Of a stretch of DNA of 64,000 nucleotides, positions 17,149-25,686 are shown in pieces. The stretch is taken from positions 3,390,001-3,454,000 of the forward strand of contig NZ_CP152003.1 in the NCBI RefSeq assembly GCF_038595065.1, given 5' to 3'. Every line of letters begins with the position of its first letter. Positions within the stretch are counted from its first letter, which is position 1. Source of the DNA: Sutcliffiella sp. FSL R7-0096. Its GTDB lineage: Bacteria; Bacillota; Bacilli; Bacillales; Bacillaceae_I. A program made the position numbers and the translations under genes. The notes beneath the pieces were generated by a model, which was given only the letters and a program-made list of their open reading frames with translations, had not been told where the DNA came from and did not search any database.

Positions 17149-18128
17149 TGCACCTCTTTTAACGCCAACCCTAAGGAGTAGTAGTATTTCGGGTCAACCA
17201 CCTCTTGGTCTAGTGTGTAAACTTCCTGTTCATACGTATCTACTTTCACCGAAGTCTTCTCTTTGAGCTTTGCATGAATCAAAGGCAGATTCGGATGGTC
17301 TCCGTAAAGTAGAACCCTACCAATCTCTTCATTCCCCTGATTCAAGGAATAACGGAAAAAGTTCATGATACGCTCCACTTCAATGATGAAATCCTCCAGG
17401 AACACATTGAACTGTACGATGTCCCCCGCCCATTCTAGCTGGGTATTGGTGACAGACACTTCCCAAACCTTCATGTCCTGCGGGAATGCAACGGTACGCA
17501 TGAAAACAGGAACATGGTTCATGAAGATGCTCAGAGTAATACAGCTCACATCAAAATGGATGACTAACAGATGATCTTGTTCATTACGCTGACCAAATTC
17601 ATAATACAGGCGATATAAACAAAGGGAGGAGACATCCGCTGCCGACGGTTTCATTTTGTTGTCTTCAAGCAACGAAGATATCTGGGTTACCACTTCTTCA
17701 GGCGAAGCAAAAAGAACCAGCTCCGTCTTTTCCGAACGATGAAGAACATGTACATCAAACACGGGATCCTCAAATGGCAGATGGATGGTCGAACCCAACT
17801 CCAGATACAAATGACCAATGATTTCGTCATCCATGATATTAGAGGGAATCGTCAGTTTCCGGGTGACGACGTATTGATCTGGCACAACAAAACGGACATG
17901 CTTCCGTTTTAGTCCCCAGTCTTCTACACATTCTTCTAAAATGAGACGAAAAATATTTTCATCGACAATCTTTCCATCTCGGATGATATTTGGCGGCAAA
18001 TATCGCTCATTTGTGCGCTTGATTGTCAATGGATCCAAACTTTTCAACTCTACCATTCGAATGACATGGTCACGGATAATCAAATTTATGAAATTGTTTT
18101 GCTTTGGTTGCAGAAACGAAAATTCCAT
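17145..18128 (-). CDS. pilM: PilM actin-like pilus assembly protein
   Basis: A 327-residue cytoplasmic protein of the PilM family, an actin/FtsA-like nucleotide-binding protein that docks the PilN tail and links the PilNO complex to the ATPases. The N-terminus (FINLIIRDHVIRMVELKS) and the internal ASPEEVVTQISSLLEDNKMK stretch fit the family. It is followed directly by pilN with a 4-base overlap and preceded by the prepilin peptidase gene 29 bases away. Confidence 0.85.
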   Translation of the reverse strand: MEFSFLQPKQNNFINLIIRDHVIRMVELKSLDPLTIKRTNERYLPPNIIRDGKIVDENIFRLILEECVEDWGLKRKHVRFVVPDQYVVTRKLTIPSNIMDDEIIGHLYLELGSTIHLPFEDPVFDVHVLHRSEKTELVLFASPEEVVTQISSLLEDNKMKPSAADVSSLCLYRLYYEFGQRNEQDHLLVIHFDVSCITLSIFMNHVPVFMRTVAFPQDMKVWEVSVTNTQLEWAGDIVQFNVFLEDFIIEVERIMNFFRYSLNQGNEEIGRVLLYGDHPNLPLIHAKLKEKTSVKVDTYEQEVYTLDQEVVDPKYYYSLGLALKEVQ

Positions 18129-18157
18129 CCAGAAAGCTCCTTATGTAAGTTGTTGTA

Positions 18158-18901
18158 CTAGAAGAGTAAGGAAAAATACCAAAATAGTATTTCTTCCCCT
18201 TTAAAATAAGTAATCACTGAAGCAAGTGCGATGGATGGACCGAATGGAAACGGCACACCTCTTTTTACTTTTCCAAGTAGCATTCCGATAAGGGCTGCAA
18301 TCATTCCGATTAATGATGCTAGGAAGAAGGTAAGTATAACAAGCTCCCAACCCAGGACAAACCCCAGTACGGCAAAAAGCTTCACATCTCCCCCACCCAT
18401 CCCGCCTTTTGAAAGAATGGCAACCAAAAAGGGAATGAAAAATCCAACCGCCAATCCTATTAGATGGTCCGGTATGGTTTGATAGGGAATGAAAAACCGT
18501 TCAATGATGAAAAGTCCAAAGAAAAATAGGAGGATCTTGTTCGGAATGAGCATATAATAAAGGTCCGATATAACAATGATAATGAGCATGGAAATAAATG
18601 TCCATGCGACAATCAGTTCATAAGTCCATCCCATCAATAGGGGAGCTAGGACAAAAAGCACAGCCGTCAAAAGCTCGAATAATGGATAAATAGGAGACAC
18701 GGACTTTTGACAGTGCCGACATCTCCCTTTAAGAAATACATATGAAAGGACGGGAACTAAATCTAGCCCCGTCAATGTGGTTTTGCAATTGGTACAATGT
18801 GATCTTGGTGTGACTATTGACTCACCCTTTGGTATCCGTAGGCCCACTACGTTGTAGAAGGAGCCTAGGAGGAGGGCGAAGCTAATTATAAAAACCTTCA
18901 T
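18158..18901 (-). CDS. pilD: Prepilin peptidase / N-methyltransferase (ComC/PilD)
   Basis: The 247-residue membrane aspartyl protease cleaves type IV prepilin leaders and methylates the new N-terminus. It has the zinc-binding cysteine pairs CTNC and CRHC near residues 36-63, the catalytic Asp in ISDLYYMLIP and the GGGDVKLFAVLG motif (GxGD), with about seven membrane segments. It lies in the position of comC in B. subtilis, next to spoIIB, so it may also process competence pseudopilins. Its ATG shares bases with the stop of the pilin gene (TAATG). Confidence 0.94.
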   Translation of the reverse strand: MKVFIISFALLLGSFYNVVGLRIPKGESIVTPRSHCTNCKTTLTGLDLVPVLSYVFLKGRCRHCQKSVSPIYPLFELLTAVLFVLAPLLMGWTYELIVAWTFISMLIIIVISDLYYMLIPNKILLFFFGLFIIERFFIPYQTIPDHLIGLAVGFFIPFLVAILSKGGMGGGDVKLFAVLGFVLGWELVILTFFLASLIGMIAALIGMLLGKVKRGVPFPFGPSIALASVITYFKGEEILFWYFSLLF

Positions 18902-19365
18902 TACTCAGGTTTAACAGACGATCTACTTAGGCTTGTGACAGAGACTACAGTCTCCGAACCAGCACTTCCAGAATACACTCCATGAGCAGTGTCCTTAGAT
19001 AGTAACAAAACACCTGTAACAGTGGTCCCTGAAACAACTACATATGAGTTATCAATATCATATGCATCACCATGTGGATGCTTAATATTACTCTCAATTA
19101 ACCCCGCGCCTTGAAGGGCTCCCAATGTAATTTGATTAGTATCCTCATCAATTATATCTGCATTATTTACAATTGCTAGTTTCCCTGCACTTACCATTTG
19201 CTGCGCATTTGCTAAATGGGCATCTTTTTTTGAATTATCTATTATTTTCCCGATACTAGGCACAGCAATCGCAGCAATAATCCCCAAAATAACAACAACA
19301 GCAAGTAATTCGATCAATGTTAACCCTTTTTCGTTGCGAAGCATTTTTCTACATTTTTGCAACAT
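18901..19365 (-). CDS. pilA: Major type IV pilin
   Basis: A 154-residue type IVa pilin. A 14-residue leader ending NEKG is followed by LTLIELLAVVVILGIIAAIA, with Glu at +5 and Leu (instead of Phe) as first mature residue. The globular part has the usual DAHLANAQQMVSAGKLAIVN helix end, and there are no cysteines for a disulphide loop. It lies between pilC and pilD, with GGGAGG before the ATG and its own -10 sequence upstream, as expected for a pilin made in excess over the assembly proteins. Confidence 0.93.
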   Translation of the reverse strand: MLQKCRKMLRNEKGLTLIELLAVVVILGIIAAIAVPSIGKIIDNSKKDAHLANAQQMVSAGKLAIVNNADIIDEDTNQITLGALQGAGLIESNIKHPHGDAYDIDNSYVVVSGTTVTGVLLLSKDTAHGVYSGSAGSETVVSVTSLSRSSVKPE

Positions 19366-19419
19366 CGTAATTTTCCTCCCGTAATGGAAATATGTAGTAA
19401 TCTATCTACATATAATTCT

Positions 19420-19446
19420 ATTATACTATCTTTCAAATTTCAATAA
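19420..19446 (-). promoter_or_regulatory. Putative promoter of the pilin gene
   Basis: Minus-strand -10 TATAAT (19420-19425) lies 55 bases before the pilin start, with a weak -35 (TCTTAT, 17-base spacing). The 95-base gap here is the largest inside the pilus operon. Confidence 0.45.
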
Positions 19447-19460
19447 GATTTTACACGTTT

Positions 19461-20669
19461 CTACATTTGAATATGGTTAAAAATATCGAACATTGGAACT
19501 AGGATTGATGTGACTATAGTCCCGACTATCACAGCGAGCACAACAATCATTAGTGGCTCAATTAAACTTTTCAATCGGTCGGTTGCATAGTCGACTTCTT
19601 TTTCATAGAATTCGGCTATTTTGTCCAACATGGTATCAAGTGAACCTGTGCTTTCCCCTATGCTGATCATCTGTGTGACAAGCGGCGGAAAAGCCCAATG
19701 CTCTTTCATCGGCCCAGTGAGGGATTCACCTTTTTCTAATTCCATTTTACTACGCGCCAACACTCTCGCAATCACTTCGTTTTCGACAATCTTTTCTACA
19801 ATGGTGATGGCCTGCAAAATCGGGACTGAACTTGAAAACAATGAACTCAGTGTCCTTGTCAGTCTCGCAATGACAGCCTTCTGCAATAATGGTCCGAAGA
19901 TTGGCAGACGCAATAACGCATAGTCGATATAATATTTTGTCTGTTTCTGCTTGTTCATCGCCATGATCCCCACTAAGATTCCCCCAAGCAGCAACAGCAA
20001 TAACCACCAAAAGCTTTGCATCCATTCACTTGCACCAAGTACGAATCTTGTAATCAACGGAAGGTCCGCTCCAAAGTCGCTGAACATCGAAACAAAGGTG
20101 GGAACAACTCCCACAAGCAAAAAGATGACTACCCCGATTGCAATGACTCCAAGTACCAACGGATAGGTCAGGGCTGAAACAATTTTCTGCCTTGTCTCAT
20201 TCTGCTTTTCAAATTGAGTGGCGAGACGGTCCAGGGTATCGTCCAGTGCTCCACTTGCCTCCCCTGCCTTGATCATATTGATGAACATAGTGGAGAAAAC
20301 CTTAGGGTGCTTGGCAGCCGCTTCTGATAGCGGGTTTCCTTGCTTCAGCTCTTCCTCCACATCAAAAAGCACGCGTTTCAACGCTTTGCTTGATGTCTGT
20401 TGGGCCAATACATTGGTTGCTTCCACAACCGATATTCCGGCACGGATCAAAGTGGAAAATTGGCGCAGGAAGATAACGAAGTCCCTCAATTTCACAGGAT
20501 TTCCGATGGTGATTTCCTTTGTGAAAATGGATTCCGGCACTTCCTCGAGGTTCATCACCCGGATTCCTTTTTCCTTTAGCATTACAATCGCTTCCCGGCG
20601 CGAGCTGCTTGTGATGTTTCCTGTCTGTTTGCCGGCTGTGTTCCTGCCGGTATAGGTGAATCTAGGCAT
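19461..20669 (-). CDS. pilC: PilC type IV pilus platform protein
   Basis: A 402-residue polytopic membrane protein of the GspF/PilC family, the platform on which the ATPases act. Two GspF repeats are visible: residues about 70-190 (FLRQFSTLIRAGISVVEATN) and 270-395 (LTRTLSSLFSSSVPILQAIT), each with the MIKAGEASGALD or MISIGESTGSLD motif and membrane segments at about 170-190, 215-235 and 370-392. It overlaps pilT by 8 bases. Confidence 0.95.
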   Translation of the reverse strand: MPRFTYTGRNTAGKQTGNITSSSRREAIVMLKEKGIRVMNLEEVPESIFTKEITIGNPVKLRDFVIFLRQFSTLIRAGISVVEATNVLAQQTSSKALKRVLFDVEEELKQGNPLSEAAAKHPKVFSTMFINMIKAGEASGALDDTLDRLATQFEKQNETRQKIVSALTYPLVLGVIAIGVVIFLLVGVVPTFVSMFSDFGADLPLITRFVLGASEWMQSFWWLLLLLLGGILVGIMAMNKQKQTKYYIDYALLRLPIFGPLLQKAVIARLTRTLSSLFSSSVPILQAITIVEKIVENEVIARVLARSKMELEKGESLTGPMKEHWAFPPLVTQMISIGESTGSLDTMLDKIAEFYEKEVDYATDRLKSLIEPLMIVVLAVIVGTIVTSILVPMFDIFNHIQM

Positions 20670-21708
20670 GTTGAATCGTCTCCTGTAAGAAGCTCTCGGC
20701 AGTTATCCTGCTGATATGGCCTTGTTGAATGAGTTGTTTGATGCTCATTTCCAATGTATGCATGCCAAGCGCCTTGCTTGTTTGCATCACGTTTTGTATT
20801 TGATGGATCTTTTCGTTACGAATCAGGTTGGCCACTGCCGGTGTGTTGACAAGTATCTCTGTGGCCACTTTCCTTCCTTGCCTATCAATGGTAGGGAATA
20901 GTCTTTGGGACACGATGGAAACGAGAACAGATGCCAACTGAATACGTATCTGTGCTTGTTGTGGGCCTGGGAATACATCAATGATTCGATCGATCGTCGA
21001 TGGTGCGCTTGTGGTGTGAAGCGTTCCTAAAACAAGATGCCCCGTTTCCGCAGCCGTGATGGCCGTCTGGATGGTTTCTAGGTCTCGTAATTCTCCAACT
21101 AAAATGATATCCGGATCCTGCCTCAAGGAAGCACGGAGTCCTGTTGCAAATGTCTTCGTGTCAAAGCCGACCTCACGCTGATCGATCATGCACTGATTAT
21201 GGCGGTGCAAATACTCAATCGGATCCTCTAGTGTGATGATATGTTTTTTCTGAGATCTATTAATAAAATCAATCATGGATGCAAGGGTCGTGGATTTCCC
21301 GCTTCCAGTTGGTCCTGTCACTAGAATAAGTCCCTGCGGTTTGTCCATGAGTGTTTGTAAAATCGAAGGCAGTTGCAGCTCTTCCAGTGATGGGATCCTT
21401 GTTGGGATAATCCGTATCGCTATCGCAACAGAGTTTCGCTGTCTGTAGGCATTAACTCGGAAGCGTGAAATTCCAGGAACACTATAGGAAAAGTCCAATT
21501 CCCCTTTTTCCTTAAAGCGTTCCCACATGAAATCCGGAATCATCTGTTTAGCAAGTGTTTCAGTGTCTTCAGGTGTTAGAATTTCTTGTCCGTATCGCTT
21601 CAGATCGCCATTGATTCGAAATACAGGTGCGACCCCAACAGAAAGATGGATGTCGGAAGCCTTGTATTCGTATGCGGCATGAAGCCAATCATTCATTTTT
21701 TCAATCAT
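20662..21708 (-). CDS. pilT: PilT twitching/retraction ATPase
   Basis: A 348-residue hexameric ATPase that depolymerises type IV pili and powers twitching. It has Walker A LVTGPTGSGKSTTLASMIDF, the Asp box, Walker B LRQDPDIILVGELRDLETI, the His box TGHLVLGTLHTTSA, and the C-terminal AVANLIRNEKIHQI motif that in characterised PilT is needed for retraction. The N-terminus ASDIHLSVGVAPVFRI is typical PilT, not PilB. B. subtilis has no PilT, so this marks a real retractile pilus rather than the competence pseudopilus. Confidence 0.95.
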   Translation of the reverse strand: MIEKMNDWLHAAYEYKASDIHLSVGVAPVFRINGDLKRYGQEILTPEDTETLAKQMIPDFMWERFKEKGELDFSYSVPGISRFRVNAYRQRNSVAIAIRIIPTRIPSLEELQLPSILQTLMDKPQGLILVTGPTGSGKSTTLASMIDFINRSQKKHIITLEDPIEYLHRHNQCMIDQREVGFDTKTFATGLRASLRQDPDIILVGELRDLETIQTAITAAETGHLVLGTLHTTSAPSTIDRIIDVFPGPQQAQIRIQLASVLVSIVSQRLFPTIDRQGRKVATEILVNTPAVANLIRNEKIHQIQNVMQTSKALGMHTLEMSIKQLIQQGHISRITAESFLQETIQHA

Positions 21709-21718
21709 TGCTCATCAC

Positions 21719-23386
21719 CTACTCTGACAAGGCGACACGCAAGATTTCCTCGGTCGTCGTCAACCCTTGCTTTACTTTTTCCAAGCCGTCATCGATAAGG
21801 AAAACGGTATCCTGCTCATATGCCAGTTCCCGAATGGTGGATACGGACTCATTATTCATGATCATTTTTTTCATTTTATCGTTAATGACCAAAAGTTCAT
21901 GGATGGCAAGACGGCCCTTGTAGCCTGTCATATTACATGTTCCACAGCCCTTCCCTCTTGGCACCTTCTCCACCGTGAGGCCGCGTTTTGCAAAAATTTC
22001 GACCTCTCTTTGTGTCGGCTCTTCCATTTTGGCGCAATCACGGCACACTTTTCTGACCAAGCGTTGAGCGAGCACACCATTGATGGAGGAAGCGACAAGG
22101 AACGGCTCCACCTTCATATCAATCAATCTTGTAATCGTACTGATAGAATCATTGGTATGTAATGTACTAAGAACAAGGTGGCCTGTCAGGGATGCACGAA
22201 CGGCCACTTCCGCTGTTTCCCGGTCGCGAATCTCCCCAACCATGATGACATTCGGATCCTGGCGGAGGATGGCACGTAGCCCCTTGGCAAAGGTCATGCC
22301 AACATTGGTATTCACTTGGATCTGGTTGATACCTTCAAGTTGGTACTCCACCGGATCCTCCACGGTGATGATGTTGACTTCTTCACTGTTCAAGTGATTA
22401 AGGGCGGCATAAAGGGTAGAGGATTTACCAGAACCGGTCGGACCGGTAATCAGGATGATTCCTGTAGGGCGATGGATCAGCTCCAAAAATCGTTCGTTAT
22501 TTTTTCGGTTGAATCCAAGTTGGGCAATATCATTCAATGCACTGCTCATATCGAGGATACGCATAACGATTTTTTCCCCGAAAACCGTCGGCAGGGTGGA
22601 AACACGTACATCAACTGGATGGAAGTCGAAATTGGTCTTGATCCGGCCATCCTGTGGGACACGGTGTTCGGTGATATCCATTTTCCCTAAGATCTTGATC
22701 CTCGCTATCAATACGTTTTGTGTATGCTTTGGCAGGGTTCTCTCTGTCCGCAAAACTCCGTCAATTCGATACCGCACGACCACCTTCGTTTCATGCGGAT
22801 CGATATGGATATCACTTGCCCGCTGTTGCACGGCATTTTGAAGAAGCTGGTTCACAATCCTTACGATCGGAGAATCATCCTCTGTGATACTCTCTTCCTG
22901 GACCTTAACTTCTATATTTGGTTCGAAGCCTTCCAACAGTTCATCCATGGAATCGGTCGTTTCATAGTACTTATTGATGGAACGCAGAATATCGTCCTTT
23001 GTTGCGATAACAGGCTCCACTTCAAACCCTGTAGAAAGCCGCAAGTCGTCCATCGCAAAAAAGTCCATCGGATCGGCCATGGCGACAAACAGCTTATTCT
23101 GTTCTTTTTTTAGCGGAATAATGAGATTTCTTTTTGCAAAATCCTTGGAAATCAAATGGACCAGACTCTCATCAAGTGGATATCGGTACAGACTCACATG
23201 TGGAATTCCAAGTTGAAATTCCAGCACTTCTATGAGCTGCTGCTCAGTAATATAGCCTTTCTGAAGCAATACATCGCCTATCTTCTGATCCCGTGCCTTT
23301 TCATTTAAAGCGCTTTGTAATTGGCTTTCTGTGATGATCCCAGCATCTACAAGCAGGTCACCAAGTCTCTTTCTAGTTTGAACCAT
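21719..23386 (-). CDS. pilB: PilB type IV pilus extension ATPase
   Basis: A 555-residue GspE/PilB ATPase that drives pilus polymerisation. Residues about 1-150 form the MshEN-type N-terminal domain (RKRLGDLLVDAGIITESQLQ, DVLLQKGYITEQQLIEVLEF), which in relatives can bind cyclic di-GMP. The core has Walker A ITGPTGSGKSSTLYAALNHL, Walker B LRQDPNVIMVGEIRDRET and a four-cysteine zinc site (CRDC and CGTC) near residues 450-490. The next gene, pilT, starts 11 bases downstream. A GGDEF protein lies 4 kb away. Confidence 0.95.
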   Translation of the reverse strand: MVQTRKRLGDLLVDAGIITESQLQSALNEKARDQKIGDVLLQKGYITEQQLIEVLEFQLGIPHVSLYRYPLDESLVHLISKDFAKRNLIIPLKKEQNKLFVAMADPMDFFAMDDLRLSTGFEVEPVIATKDDILRSINKYYETTDSMDELLEGFEPNIEVKVQEESITEDDSPIVRIVNQLLQNAVQQRASDIHIDPHETKVVVRYRIDGVLRTERTLPKHTQNVLIARIKILGKMDITEHRVPQDGRIKTNFDFHPVDVRVSTLPTVFGEKIVMRILDMSSALNDIAQLGFNRKNNERFLELIHRPTGIILITGPTGSGKSSTLYAALNHLNSEEVNIITVEDPVEYQLEGINQIQVNTNVGMTFAKGLRAILRQDPNVIMVGEIRDRETAEVAVRASLTGHLVLSTLHTNDSISTITRLIDMKVEPFLVASSINGVLAQRLVRKVCRDCAKMEEPTQREVEIFAKRGLTVEKVPRGKGCGTCNMTGYKGRLAIHELLVINDKMKKMIMNNESVSTIRELAYEQDTVFLIDDGLEKVKQGLTTTEEILRVALSE

Positions 23387-23410
23387 ATGGAGATCATCCT
23401 TTTACTTCAC

Positions 23411-24889
23411 TTATTTTCCTACAGCCCCTGAACCTGTCCCTGGATTTTTGTTGTCATCGTTATTGCCACTTCCGGTGCCAGGGTTCGTGGTGCTGTTGGA
23501 ACCACCTGTGTTATTGTTTTCCCCTCCCGTTGTGTTGGTCGGGTTTGTGTTTGGATTAGCGTTCGTGCCCGTATTGGTGTTTGTATTTGTATTGGAACCG
23601 GTATTGGTGTTTGTGCTGGTTCCTGTATTGGTATTGGTATTCGTACCTGTGTTTGTCCCTGTGTTGGTGCCAGTATTGATTCCTGTATTCGTACCCGTGT
23701 TGGACCCAGGCAGATTAGGGTTGGTATTATCCGCTACAACGGGAGGCTTGGTCAGGGCGTGCAATTCAACGCGCTGGATTGGAGCATAAAAATCTTCGCT
23801 GTATATGAGTGTTTCCACCACTTTTCCTGAAGCGTCTGTAGCCGTACGGACCATTTGAATATAGGAGCCGTTTTTACCGGTTTCTTTTACCTGCTTCCCT
23901 GTAGAAGGGATCGTCGCAGAGTACTGCACGACCGTTTTAGGTGAGAGTGTCTGCATCTCTGCCTGCTTTACCTCATACACATAAGGCAGTGGGCCACCAT
24001 TCAGCTCTCCGGATAGAACGTTCGACTCCGCCGATAACGCGATGGTAAAGTCACTGTTATTTGGGTTGGTAATAGTAAAATCCATCTTATCCTTTTGGAT
24101 GCGTGCTTCATATCCGTTCGAAGCCCAGACAGGCAGTTCCTTGGAAATATGGCGTTCCACGACCGCAAAGTTTGTTGGTGCTATTAACTCGAATAGCATG
24201 GATGCAAAGATGCTTGCCGCCTCATCCGATAATTCTATCTCTTCCTTGATCAACCAGTTCTGTACAGAGAATATTTCATTGGCTCTAAGCTTAATCTCTT
24301 TTCCGTTCAATGCTGTATTTAATTCCGTTCCTGCTGTCTGTCCGAATAGATTCAATTGTACTTGAAGGGCTGTCTGATTCATCACTTCTTCATCAACAAG
24401 ATAGTTGGAGAAAGAAAAAGTATGATCCCCTTCTTTCAGTTGGGACGCCACCTCTTCCAGATCCTTTTTCAGTTGTTCCGTATCCATGGCGGAGAAAATG
24501 TCACTAGTCTGGGAAAGTGTTTCAATCTGCTCCAGCAGTGTTCCATTCGGAAGTTCCACCTTCAAGTTGTTCTGGGAGCCGTCCACGGCATATTCCACCG
24601 ATTCGGATATGTAATAGGTGAAGGCTTCTTTAGGGAAGGGCTGTAATTCCCCTGCCCATTCCAAATAAATAGTCCCATTGGTTAACCAATTGCTTTTGGC
24701 TGCCTCCATTTTTTCCAGTGCATCTGGCTTGGATGTATTGCTCACTTCTTCATTGGCAATAAGTGTGGCCTCTGCAAATGAATTTGTGTGTGGGAGCCAT
24801 TGATTGATTACCAGGGTCCCCACCTGGGAAAAACCGAAAATAAAAACTGTACATACGAGCAAAGCAACTAGCAGCTTCAGACTTTGCAT
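23411..24889 (-). CDS. VanW/G5-like secreted protein with Thr/Asn/Gly repeat tail, pilus-linked
   Basis: A 490-residue protein with one N-terminal membrane segment or signal anchor (LLVALLVCTVFIFGFSQVG). A middle part (about residues 245-330) resembles the VanW domain (ITNPNNSDFTIALSAES), followed by a G5-like stretch (about 335-385, QYSATIPSTGKQVKETGKNG). The last 100 residues are a low-complexity tail of GTNTG, NTNTG and similar repeats, suited to cross the cell wall. It is the second gene of the pilus operon and likely a surface or anchoring component. Domain names are by eye; the function is unknown. Confidence 0.7.
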   Translation of the reverse strand: MQSLKLLVALLVCTVFIFGFSQVGTLVINQWLPHTNSFAEATLIANEEVSNTSKPDALEKMEAAKSNWLTNGTIYLEWAGELQPFPKEAFTYYISESVEYAVDGSQNNLKVELPNGTLLEQIETLSQTSDIFSAMDTEQLKKDLEEVASQLKEGDHTFSFSNYLVDEEVMNQTALQVQLNLFGQTAGTELNTALNGKEIKLRANEIFSVQNWLIKEEIELSDEAASIFASMLFELIAPTNFAVVERHISKELPVWASNGYEARIQKDKMDFTITNPNNSDFTIALSAESNVLSGELNGGPLPYVYEVKQAEMQTLSPKTVVQYSATIPSTGKQVKETGKNGSYIQMVRTATDASGKVVETLIYSEDFYAPIQRVELHALTKPPVVADNTNPNLPGSNTGTNTGINTGTNTGTNTGTNTNTNTGTSTNTNTGSNTNTNTNTGTNANPNTNPTNTTGGENNNTGGSNSTTNPGTGSGNNDDNKNPGTGSGAVGK

Positions 24890-24912
24890 CCCGTTCCCTC
24901 CAAATAAAAAGC

Positions 24913-25290
24913 TTATCTTTTTTCTATCAGCTCATCAGACAGTTCTTCAAAAGATGGCTTGCTTTTTGAAGCTGTTGTAGGATGGGCTGATTGGTTAATT
25001 CTATTTTCTTGTTCCATTGTCTTCTGTGATTGAATAGTATCTGTTTCTGTTGAAGTGATGAATAATGGTAATCGTTGAAGTAGGATAGCGGTTAGCAGTA
25101 GAAGTAGAATCATTGATAGTATGCTATGCCATAGTGTGAGAAGTTCAAATATGTATATTCCTAATACACTGACCAGAAAAGCGATTACTGGAATGACCCA
25201 TTTTCCTATTTTAGAAAATTTCATCGGAAACAAAAAGAAGATTGCCGTCAGTAAGATTAGTGCCAGTCCGGCAAATAGATAATCCCCCAT
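24913..25290 (-). CDS. Small membrane protein heading the pilus operon
   Basis: A 125-residue protein with three hydrophobic segments (about 4-21, 30-50 and 54-72) and a polar, probably cytoplasmic C-terminal tail rich in Ser, Thr, Gln and Lys. No family recognised. It is the first gene of the minus-strand operon that continues into the VanW/G5-like gene 23 bases later and then pilB, so a pilus-related job is inferred only from position. GAGG lies very close (two bases) to the ATG, so translation may be weak. Confidence 0.65.
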   Translation of the reverse strand: MGDYLFAGLALILLTAIFFLFPMKFSKIGKWVIPVIAFLVSVLGIYIFELLTLWHSILSMILLLLLTAILLQRLPLFITSTETDTIQSQKTMEQENRINQSAHPTTASKSKPSFEELSDELIEKR

Positions 25291-25476
25291 ATCCTCACCG
25301 CTTTCTATGTATTTTTAAAGGAAATTGTAGAACGAAGTAAACTATTGTTATTGTATAATAAAGCCAGGTATTTTGAAATAGTAGATTACAAGATAAAACA
25401 TTTTATTGAAAAAATTGTTTATTCCTCTATTTTTTACTCCTCATAAAATCTACCTGTAGAGAAATTTTAACAAACT

Positions 25477-25606
25477 CCCTGTTTCCTTTCGTTCCAGGTG
25501 TTCGCTTTCCGTGGGGCGGTGCTTGTGCCTCCTCACTGCGTTGCGGGGTCTCAACCTACCGCTACCTCCCTTCGGAGTCTAACACCTTGCTCTCCAGTCA
25601 ACAGGG
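25477..25606 (+). repeat. R2 GC-rich palindromic element, copy c
   Basis: 130 bases bounded by CCCTGTT and AACAGGG, with GTTCGCTTTCCGTGGGGCGG, GCCTCCTCACTGCG, GCGGGGTCTC and CTCCAGTCAAC. It lies between the pilus operon start and the sigma factor gene. With the ECF promoter it explains most of the 396-base gap; the remaining AT-rich 170 bases upstream of the pilus operon presumably hold its promoter. Confidence 0.8.
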
Positions 25607-25638
25607 TAGAATTTCTTTAAAGTATTTTTTCATTTCCT

Positions 25639-25664
25639 TGAAACATTTCCATATTTCGGACGTT
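25639..25664 (+). promoter_or_regulatory. ECF-type (sigma-M-like) autoregulatory promoter
   Basis: TGAAAC (25639-25644), a 16-base spacer, then CGTT (25661-25664), a close match to the TGAAAC-N16-CGTC consensus of B. subtilis extracytoplasmic-function sigma factors. It lies just upstream of the sigma factor gene, implying autoregulation. Confidence 0.7.
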
Positions 25665-25686
25665 GTTGTTGTGAAAGGGGGGCCAG

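Noticed and set aside
23448-23789. Antisense frame of Val/Leu/Phe/Pro repeats
   Set aside because: Mirror of the GTNTG repeat tail of the VanW/G5-like protein on the opposite strand; no start signal.
15800-24889. Competence comG operon
   Set aside because: PilT, PilM, PilN, PilO and a full-length PilB are present. ComG operons lack these and have several small pseudopilins in series.
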